From an uncultured Hungatella sp. (GTDB taxonomy: Bacteria > Bacillota > Clostridia > Lachnospirales > Lachnospiraceae), in contig CAJUJV010000021.1 in the NCBI GenBank assembly GCA_910586845.1, forward strand, positions 4,500-12,974: DNA of 8,475 nucleotides. Direction: 5' to 3'. The translations under genes and the position numbers were made by a program. The notes below the pieces were generated by a model. That model was not told the origin of the DNA. It saw only the letters and a list, made by a program, of their open reading frames with translations, and searched no databases. Position 1 is the stretch's first letter, and each line of letters opens with the position of its first letter. Positions 1 through 6,000 of the stretch are shown here, piece after piece.

Positions 1-797
1 CTGGGACAGATACAGGGATCTTCATTTTCCCGAAAACGGTTTTTTACGATCCTGTCTTCCAGAGAATGAAACGTGATGATGCTCAGACGGCCTCCTGGAT
101 TCAGAAGGCTGATCATTGTATCAATGGACTTCTCCAGCACTTCCAGCTCCTGATTCACCTCGATGCGTATCGCCTGAAAGGTGCGCTTGGCCGGATGACC
201 TCCCACCGCTCTCATCTTCATGGGGATAGCGGCCTTGATGATCCCGGTCAGCTCCTCTGTCGTCTCGATGGGCTTCTGCGCCCGGGCCCTGACGATATGC
301 TTCGCAATATTCTTTGCAAACTTCTCTTCCCCGTAGTCCCGGATGATCCGGTACAGTTCCTTCTCATCATAGTGATTGATCACATATGCGGCGTTTTTTT
401 CCTGATCCTGATCCATCCGCATATCCAGAGGGGCGGATTCCCGATAGGTAAATCCTCTCTCCGGCGTGTCCAGCTGATAGGAAGACACGCCCAGATCCAG
501 ACAGATCCCGTCTACTCCGGGAATCTTCAGCTCCTCCAGCACGGATCTGATATTCTCGTAGTTGCTTTTGACAATGGTTACTTTATCTCTATAGTCCCTA
601 AGTCTCAGGGAAGCCGCGGCAATGGCATTCTGATCCTGATCGATCCCGATCAGACGTCCGCCTTCCCCCAGATGCCTGCACACCTCCAGAGCATGGCCTC
701 CGCCGCCCAGAGTCCCGTCCACATAGATCCCGTCAGGTTTTATGTTCAGGCTGGCTACGGTTTCTTCCAGCAGCACTGATCTGTGTTCAAACATCAT
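1..797 (-). CDS. rsmH: 16S rRNA (cytosine-1402-N4)-methyltransferase RsmH (MraW), 3' end outside the window
   Basis: RsmH uses S-adenosylmethionine to methylate N4 of C1402 in 16S rRNA, tuning the ribosomal P site in the cytoplasm. About 265 residues are visible of a family length near 310; the C-terminus lies left of position 1. Visible motifs are the SAM loop GTLGGGGH (residues 28-35), GIDQDQNAI (51-59), DLGVSS (101-106), DMRMD (125-129), HPAKRTFQAIRIEVN (201-215) and ITFHSLEDRIVK (241-252), all in the family order. The start is taken as ATG at 797, 9 nt after a GGAAGG ribosome binding site; this ATG overlaps the mraZ stop as ATGA, implying translational coupling. A second ATG at 794 is possible. 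It is the second gene of the dcw operon and should share the mraZ promoter and MraZ control. No frame break is seen. The identification is secure. Confidence 0.96.
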   Translation of the reverse strand, partial: MMFEHRSVLLEETVASLNIKPDGIYVDGTLGGGGHALEVCRHLGEGGRLIGIDQDQNAIAAASLRLRDYRDKVTIVKSNYENIRSVLEELKIPGVDGICLDLGVSSYQLDTPERGFTYRESAPLDMRMDQDQEKNAAYVINHYDEKELYRIIRDYGEEKFAKNIAKHIVRARAQKPIETTEELTGIIKAAIPMKMRAVGGHPAKRTFQAIRIEVNQELEVLEKSIDTMISLLNPGGRLSIITFHSLEDRIVKNRFRENEDPCICP

Positions 798-1219
798 ATT
801 CCAAGACCTTCCATACTTTCTGCGATCTCATCCATATCATCATATACATTAGCCGATGACCAGGATTCTTTACTCCAGATTTCAATTCGGTTTCCTACGC
901 CTACCATCACGGCGTCTTTCTCGATCTTCGCAAATTCCCGCAGCACGGCGGGAAGAAGGATCCTTCCCTGTTTGTCAACCTCGCACAGGGTGGCTCCTGC
1001 CAGGAAGAAGCGGGTAATCTTGCGGGCGTTGGCGTTGGTAAGGGGCAGATTCTTCAGCTTTTCTTCCAGGATCTTCCACTCGGTGTTTTCATACACGAAA
1101 AGACAGCCATCCAGACCCTTCGTCACTACGAATTCATCTCCCAGCTGTTCCCGGAACTTGGAAGGGACAATGAGCCGTCCCTTTGCATCTACCGTATGAT
1201 TGTATTCACCCATAAACAT
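794..1219 (-). CDS. mraZ: Transcriptional regulator MraZ, first gene of the dcw operon
   Basis: MraZ is a DNA-binding protein of the SpoVT-AbrB fold that binds repeats upstream of its own gene and controls the division and cell wall cluster. The 141-residue product has the two tandem half-domains expected, each with the signature D-x-x-G-R: DAKGRLIVPSKFRE at residues 11-24 and DKQGRILLPAVLRE at 82-95. Length is typical of the family. The ATG at 1219 is chosen because AGGTGA lies 6 nt upstream and the resulting MFMGEYNH start is the usual family N-terminus; the in-frame TTG at 1225 directly abuts that ribosome binding site and is unlikely. The stop overlaps the rsmH start by 4 nt. The AAAGTGG array upstream supports autoregulation, which is known for the family but inferred here. 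Confidence 0.97.
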   Translation of the reverse strand: MFMGEYNHTVDAKGRLIVPSKFREQLGDEFVVTKGLDGCLFVYENTEWKILEEKLKNLPLTNANARKITRFFLAGATLCEVDKQGRILLPAVLREFAKIEKDAVMVGVGNRIEIWSKESWSSANVYDDMDEIAESMEGLGI

Positions 1220-1245
1220 ATGCAATCACCTGCTGCCTATCCGCG

Positions 1246-1293
1246 CCACTTTCCAACCACTTTGCACCACTTTATACCACTTTTCACCACCTG
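1246..1293 (-). promoter_or_regulatory. MraZ-binding repeat array (operator of mraZ)
   Basis: Read on the minus strand, four perfect AAAGTGG copies occupy 1277-1283, 1267-1273, 1257-1263 and 1246-1252, preceded by a degenerate CAGGTGG at 1287-1293. Successive boxes are 10, 10, 10 and 11 bp apart, so they lie on one face of the helix. Short direct repeats with an AAAGTG or TGGG-type core upstream of mraZ are the known binding sites of MraZ oligomers in mycoplasmas and Escherichia coli. The array starts near the predicted transcription start (about 1294) and fills the 5' leader, so bound MraZ would most simply block RNA polymerase at or just after initiation. The repeats are directly visible; binding is inferred from the family. 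Confidence 0.88.
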
Positions 1294-1300
1294 TACCTTA

Positions 1301-1329
1301 ATTTTAGTACAAACCGGAGGAAATAGCAA
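1301..1329 (-). promoter_or_regulatory. Sigma-A promoter of mraZ-rsmH
   Basis: On the minus strand, TTGCTA (1329-1324) and TAAAAT (1306-1301) are separated by exactly 17 nt, a good match to the vegetative consensus. The predicted start is near 1294, immediately before the MraZ boxes. Directly upstream, 1332-1370 is almost pure A on the plus strand (T-rich on the coding strand), in five tracts of 5-6 A; besides being the U-tract of the preceding terminator, it could act like an UP element. Confidence 0.75.
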
Positions 1330-1360
1330 GGAAAAAATAAAAAAGAAAAATAAAAAAGAA

Positions 1361-1400
1361 CAACAAAAAAGAACAGCCATCCTGTAACAAACAGCTGTTC
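1361..1400 (-). terminator. Rho-independent terminator of the Spo0E-like gene
   Basis: On the minus strand, GAACAGC (1400-1394) pairs with GCTGTTC (1377-1371) around a 16-nt loop and is followed at once by TTTTTTGTTG and a longer T-rich run. A-U and G-U pairs can extend the stem outward. It starts 27 nt after the stop codon of the Spo0E-like gene and ends just before the mraZ promoter, so it should separate the two units. The plus-strand reading has only a broken T/C tail. Confidence 0.7.
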
Positions 1401-1427
1401 TCTCTTCTTTATCTGCCCTGTGCGCTC

Positions 1428-1583
1428 TCAATATCCCTCTGCAATATACTGTTCGATCAGAGAATCCAGTTTCACACTGTTCTGATAGATTTCCTCGTAT
1501 CCGTGCATCTCATCTATGCTTTTATTCAGGATCAGTCTTGCAGATTCTATTTTACTTATTAATTCCTCTTTAGAATTTTCCAT
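1428..1583 (-). CDS. Spo0E-like sporulation regulatory protein (aspartyl-phosphate phosphatase family), 51 aa
   Basis: This short gene encodes MENSKEELISKI... ending in IAEGY. It carries the signature of the Spo0E-like family: S-x-x-x-D (Ser36-Val-Lys-Leu-Asp40) followed by LIEQYI, preceded by a helix with regular hydrophobic spacing (residues 8-33), consistent with the two-helix hairpin of this family. Family members remove the phosphate from Spo0A~P in Bacillus; in clostridia that lack a phosphorelay they also restrain sporulation through Spo0A. The length fits the small members of the family. The start is set by AAAGGAG 7 nt before ATG at 1583. It has its own promoter (1623-1651) and terminator (1361-1400), so it is probably monocistronic. 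The nearby Spo0A-like boxes suggest it is controlled by its own target. The family is clear; the exact partner is inferred. Confidence 0.87.
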   Translation of the reverse strand: MENSKEELISKIESARLILNKSIDEMHGYEEIYQNSVKLDSLIEQYIAEGY

Positions 1584-1622
1584 CACTGTTCTCCTTTGCC
1601 TCTTGCATTCAATTTTTTCTTC

Positions 1623-1651
1623 ATTTTAACCTTAAATAAGCCAAACATCAA
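1623..1651 (-). promoter_or_regulatory. Sigma-A promoter of the Spo0E-like gene
   Basis: On the minus strand, TTGATG (1651-1646) and TAAAAT (1628-1623) are 17 nt apart, a strong vegetative-type promoter. The predicted start near 1616 gives a leader of about 33 nt before the ATG at 1583. A Spo0A-box-like sequence ends 6 bp upstream of the -35, a position compatible with activation or with interference at the -35. Confidence 0.72.
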
Positions 1652-1656
1652 TAAAA

Positions 1657-1729
1657 TTCGACCGACATATTCCGTCAAAATTCGACATTTCGTCCTATGT
1701 AGGAGAAAAATCCGTCATATTTTGTCGAA
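1657..1729. promoter_or_regulatory. Cluster of Spo0A-box-like sequences between the Spo0E-like gene and ychF
   Basis: The Spo0A box consensus is TTTGTCRAA. The plus strand has a perfect TTTGTCGAA at 1721-1729 and a 7/9 match, TCCGTCAAA, at 1671-1679. The minus strand has AATGTCGAA at 1689-1681 (perfect 7-base core) and TCGGTCGAA at 1665-1657. A further TCCGTCA at 1711-1717 repeats the start of the second site. Relative to the predicted start of the Spo0E-like gene the centres fall near -45, -59, -69 and -109, the range used by Spo0A at target promoters. The matches are visible; binding and the direction of control are inferred. The sites also lie upstream of ychF, but less close to it. Confidence 0.55.
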
Positions 1730-1730
1730 C

Positions 1731-1748
1731 CCCTGAGGATTTTCAGGG
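1731..1748 (+). other. Short hairpin upstream of ychF
   Basis: CCCTGA (1731-1736) and TCAGGG (1743-1748) form a perfect 6-bp stem with a 6-nt loop, followed by a long pyrimidine-rich stretch (1749-1774). It resembles a weak terminator, but no plus-strand gene lies to its left. It may instead be a leader structure or chance. No convincing -35/-10 pair for ychF was found in 1730-1806; TATGAT at 1786-1791 lacks a matching -35. Confidence 0.25.
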
Positions 1749-1821
1749 CTTTCCCTCTTTCCTTTCTCTTCCTTATGTGATATCCTATGATGCAGGTATC
1801 ATAAATAAGGAAGGTAATCAT

Positions 1822-2919
1822 ATGAAATTAGGAATTGTAGGCCTGCCCAATGTAGGCAAGAGCACATTATTCAACTCCCTGACAAAGGCAGGTGCAGAAT
1901 CGGCCAACTATCCCTTCTGCACCATTGATCCCAATATCGGCGTCGTTCCCGTCCCCGATCACCGTCTGAACCTTCTGGGAGATTTCTATCACTCTAAAAA
2001 GGTCACTCCCGCAGTCATCGAATTCGTGGACATCGCCGGACTTGTAAAAGGGGCTTCCAAGGGGGAGGGCCTGGGAAACCAGTTTCTCTCCAACATCAGG
2101 GAAGTGGATGCCATCGTCCATGTGGTCCGCTGCTTCGAAGACTCCAATGTGATCCATGTAGACGGTACGGTAGACCCCTTAAGAGACATCGAGACCATCA
2201 ATCTGGAGCTGATCTTCTCCGACATGGAGATCCTGGAACGCCGTATTGCAAAAACTTCCAGAAGTGCATTTAACGACAAATCCCTGGCAAAGGAAGTAGA
2301 GACCTTAAAAGCAGTAAAGGCCCATCTGGAAGACGGCCGGCTGGCCAGGACCTTCTCCTGTTCCGACGAAGACCAGGAAGCTTTTGTGGCCTCCTTAAAT
2401 CTTCTTACCTGGAAGCCTGTTATCTTTGCCGCCAATGTAAGCGAGGATGATCTTACCGATGACGGAGCCTCCAACTCCCACGTAGACGCCGTCCGCCGGT
2501 TCGCCGCCGGGACTGACTCCCAGGTATTCGTCATCTGTGCTCAGATTGAACAGGAGATCGCCGAGCTGGATGACGAGGAGAAAGCCATGTTCCTGGAAGA
2601 TCTGGGATTAAAGGAATCCGGACTCGAAAAACTGATCGCTGCCAGCTACAGTCTCCTGGGGCTCTTAAGCTTCCTGACCTCCGGCGAGGATGAGACCCGG
2701 GCCTGGACCATCAAGGTGGGAACCAAAGCGCCTCAGGCCGCAGGCAAGATCCACTCTGATTTCGAGAGAGGATTTATCAGAGCCGAGGTAGTCAATTATC
2801 AGGACCTGCTGGACTGCGGCTCCTATTCCGCTGCCAGGGACAAGGGACTGATCCGTCTGGAGGGAAAGGATTACGTGGTCCAGGACGGAGATGTGATCCT
2901 CTTCCGTTTTAATGTGTAA
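1822..2919 (+). CDS. ychF: Redox-regulated ribosome-binding P-loop ATPase YchF (OLA1/Obg family)
   Basis: YchF is a universally conserved Obg-family P-loop protein that binds ribosomes and prefers ATP to GTP. The 365-residue product matches the family length (363 in E. coli). Visible are the Walker A/G1 motif GLPNVGKST (residues 7-15), the switch I region YPFCTIDPN (30-38), G3 DIAGLV (70-75) and the altered G4 motif NVSE (205-208), the NxxE form that explains ATP preference. The C-terminal TGS domain spans about 282-365. Cys33 corresponds to the redox-sensitive Cys35 of the E. coli protein. ATG at 1822 is chosen because AAGGAAGG ends 7 nt upstream and MKLGIVGLPNVGKS is the normal N-terminus; an in-frame GTG at 1777 would add an unsupported 15 residues. 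It is transcribed alone, convergent with addBA. Confidence 0.97.
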   Translation: MKLGIVGLPNVGKSTLFNSLTKAGAESANYPFCTIDPNIGVVPVPDHRLNLLGDFYHSKKVTPAVIEFVDIAGLVKGASKGEGLGNQFLSNIREVDAIVHVVRCFEDSNVIHVDGTVDPLRDIETINLELIFSDMEILERRIAKTSRSAFNDKSLAKEVETLKAVKAHLEDGRLARTFSCSDEDQEAFVASLNLLTWKPVIFAANVSEDDLTDDGASNSHVDAVRRFAAGTDSQVFVICAQIEQEIAELDDEEKAMFLEDLGLKESGLEKLIAASYSLLGLLSFLTSGEDETRAWTIKVGTKAPQAAGKIHSDFERGFIRAEVVNYQDLLDCGSYSAARDKGLIRLEGKDYVVQDGDVILFRFNV

Positions 2920-2951
2920 ATCCACAGGGCAGGTTCTCCTCAGGGCCCCCA

Positions 2952-2969
2952 TGCCGCCGGCAGGCGGTA
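2952..2969 (+). other. GC-rich hairpin in the ychF 3' region
   Basis: TGCCGCC (2952-2958) pairs with GGCGGTA (2963-2969), including one G-T pair, around a GGCA loop, starting 32 nt after the ychF stop. No T-run follows, so it is not a standard terminator by itself; it may protect the 3' end of the ychF transcript or be chance. Confidence 0.3.
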
Positions 2970-2993
2970 ATACCCCTTTCGCAGCCTGGTTGT

Positions 2994-3032
2994 ATAAGAA
3001 AATCCATCTGTCTGTTACAGACAGATGGATTT
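2994..3032 (-). terminator. Terminator hairpin of addBA, containing the addA stop codon in its loop
   Basis: Positions 3018-3032 and 3000-3014 form a perfect 15-bp stem with a 3-nt loop (3015-3017). On the minus strand it is followed by TTCTTATA, giving a T-rich tail with the three T of the stem base. The loop is exactly the TAA stop codon of addA, and the ascending arm encodes its last five residues (KSICL). On the plus strand the same stem follows ychF, but its tail (CTGCAG) is poor. Confidence 0.75.
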
Positions 3033-6000
3033 CTGCAGTGTGAGAGAATAGAGAATTTTTTCTCTCACCGGTTTTTTCTTTATCTGCTCCAGTGCCCGGG
3101 AGTAATAATCCAGCTGAGTTCCATACCGGCTTATGAGCAGTTCCTCATCTCCCGGATTTACCCGGTCCGTCTTATAATCAATAAGGACCAGTCCCTCCGG
3201 CTCTTCGATCCAGGCATCGATGATCCCCTGGATAAGTACCAGTTCTTCTGAATCTCCCTTTCCCATATCCTTTGCCGGGATCCCCATGACAAACTGCTGC
3301 TCCCTGTGCAGCCTGTTTTCCTTCTGAGCCTTTCTCATCCTCTGCCCCAGAGGGCTCTCTGCAAAGGTCCACAGCTTCCCTGCCTGCACCATCTTTCTTG
3401 TCTCCTCCGGGATCAGTCCTTCTGCCACGGCCCTGGCAAGCCATTGTCTGACATCTGCCTCTTCCTCTATGGCCTGAAGATCCAGAAGCTCCAGGACCCG
3501 GTGGTAGGCGCTTCCCCGGACCGTTCCGCCCGTCCTGTATCCTTCCTCGCTTTTTTTCGCTTCTTCCCTGAGAAACTCCGGGATCACCGGCTGGAACAGG
3601 CTGTTTTTATCATCAATGTCCTGGCCTTCTTTCTTCAGCTCTGACACGGACATCTTGGTGTGCAGATCGATATCTGCGCGGAAAGGATACTGATAGGAAA
3701 GTTTCCGGTCCAGCAGCTCTTCCATATCCCTGTCCCAGGTCTTTAAAAGATCCAGCCCCTTTAATTCTCCTTCGGAAACAGTCTTTTTCAGGGTCCTCTC
3801 CACCGCCTCTCCAACCAGCTCTTCCACCCCGATCTGCCGCACCAGAAACAGGGGGCTTCTCTGGAGCCCGGCCATGAGAAGCCAGTCCAGATAGGAACCT
3901 GCGGAAGAAAGGATGGTGCAGGGAATCTGTCCGGATCCCCAGATGGGCTGTTTCCACTTTTCCAGTTTTTTCTCAAGAGACCTGTCTGTGGCCGTTATAA
4001 TCAGCTTTTCCTTAGCCCTGGTCATGGCCACATACAGGACCCGAAGCTCTTCTCCCAGATTGTCCCTGTCTATCTTCCGCTTCAGCACATTCTTCTTCAG
4101 AGTGGAGACTCTTACCCTGGTGTCCATATCCAGATAGTCGGCTCCGATACCCAGGTCCGGATCGATCAGGAGCCTGCCTCTCACATCCTGCCTGTTGAAG
4201 GCTTTCCCCGTGCCTGCCAGAAACACAATGGGAAATTCCAGGCCCTTGCTCTTGTGGATGCTCATAATACGGACCATCTCCCGGGATTTGCCTGCTGTGG
4301 CTGCTTCTCCGAAATCCGTGTTGTATCTCTTCAGCTTTTCGATATACCTAATAAAATGGAACAGTCCTTTGTAACTTGTTTTCTCATAGGCCCACGCCTT
4401 CTCGATGAGCATGTCCAGATTGGCCTTTCTGGCCTCTCCCGCAGGCATGGCCGACACATAGTCATAATATCCTGTTTTCAGATACATGCGGTGGATCAGT
4501 TCATGGATCGGCACATAGGCGGCCTCTTTCCTCAGTCCTTCCAGGAGAGAAGAAAAGGTCAGAACCCGGCTGCGTATGGATTTTGCCGTCTCTTCAGGTA
4601 CTCCCACCTTTTCGGCCTGTCCCTCCCATGCCTCCGACAGCACCAGCCTGACAGCCCCGTAGAGCCCGCCATCCTGGCCTTTGTCCGGATTCTGCTTCGC
4701 AGCCGCCTTCATCCAGGCCAGTTCCTCCTCGTCCATCCCTGCCATGACCGATCTGAGGACCGCGGCCAGAGGGATATCCTGCATGGGATTGTCGATGACA
4801 GCCAGCATGGCCAGGACCGTCTCCACCTCAATGGTGTCAAAATAGCCGGTTCCCGTCTCTGCAAAGGCCGGGATATCCTCCTGAGTCAGCACATTGAGAA
4901 AAGAGTCCGTCCACCCGGTCAGGCTCCGCAGCAGGATCACCATGTCTCCGTACCCTGCCCTGCGCATACAGTTCTTTTCTTTATCCCAAACCTGAACCCC
5001 CGTCTCCGGATCTGTCAGCTGACGGATCCGGCCGGCGATCAGCCTGGCTTCGATCTCTCTGCTGGTATATTCTTCCAGTTCCTCATCGGCAGGTCCCACA
5101 GCCCGGGTTCCCGTGTCCGTCATCAGCAGTTCCGTGACAGGATCTTCTTCTCCGGTCTCATTAAACACAGCCCCCGGATGGAGAGCCACATCTTCCGTGT
5201 ATTCGATATTTCCCAGATTTCTGGTCATGATCTGGAAGAAGACCCGGTTGATGCTCTCCAGGACCCGGGCCCGGCTCCGGAAGTTCTGCCGCAGCTCGAT
5301 CTTCCGGCCGTATCCCTCAGAGCTTCCCCCTTCCCCGTAATCGCCATAAGTATCGTATTTCTCCATAAATAATTCCGGGCGGGCCAGACGGAACCTGTAG
5401 ATACTCTGCTTCACATCCCCCACCATAAAAACATCGGGACGCCCGAACCGCTCCCCGGACAGACTCCTGATCAGGGCTTCCTGGACATCATTGCTGTCCT
5501 GATACTCATCTACCAGGATCTCCGTATATCGCCGGGCCAGCTCGTCCGCCACGGGAGTATACTCTGTCTTTCCGTCTCTGCGGTTGATAAGGATCTTTAA
5601 AGCCTCGTGTTCCAGATCGTTAAAGTCCACAATATTCTTCTCTTTTTTGCTCTCCTGATACCTTCTGTAAAATTCTTCTGCCAGTTCCAGAAGCTTTAGC
5701 ACCACTGCCCTGCTGCCCAGGATATTGGCGGCCGCCTCCTCTCTGGTCTGCTGCCCGTAAAGCCCTTTCAGATCTCCCAGAACCTTCTTGACCTGATTCC
5801 TGCAGGCACCGGCGTACTCTTTTTTCTCCGGATCGATGTCCTTTCCTCTGGCGGCGGCGATCCTGCCGAAGGACACTGCCCGGAGCCCCCGGTTCAGACC
5901 GTTGTAATCCTTTGCCTCCTTCAGCTGCCGGACCATGTCCAGTTCCGTCAGAAGGGTGGGGATGTATTTCTCCGGCCCCCCTTCCTGGCCGCATACTTCC

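Noticed and set aside
403..654. Repeated CTGATCCTGATC blocks and a cluster of GATC sites in rsmH
   Set aside because: Both blocks encode a D-Q-D-Q stretch in rsmH (the SAM-binding acidic loop and the segment after DMRMD), so coding use explains the repeat.
66..779. Plus-strand open frame of 237 codons opposite rsmH
   Set aside because: It mirrors rsmH, whose motifs on the minus strand are clear; no independent start signal is seen.
1663..1700. Possible sigma-H promoter (AGGACGA with GGAATAT) for the Spo0E-like gene
   Set aside because: The -35 match is imperfect and the spacing is longer than typical for sigma-H; the sigma-A promoter at 1623-1651 is much better.
1657..1729. LexA or other SOS operator as an alternative reading of the TCGAA-containing sites
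   Set aside because: No CGAAC-N4-GTTCG type palindrome is formed; the individual sites match single-box Spo0A sequences instead.
1989..2534. Minus-strand open frame of 181 codons opposite ychF
   Set aside because: It is Ser/Thr-rich shadow sequence of ychF with no domain or start signal.
4254..5372. Long plus-strand open frame of 372 codons opposite addA
   Set aside because: It lies fully antisense to intact addA helicase coding sequence, has no recognisable domain or convincing ribosome binding site, and is rich in His, Arg, Pro and Ser as expected from the complement of a GC-rich gene.
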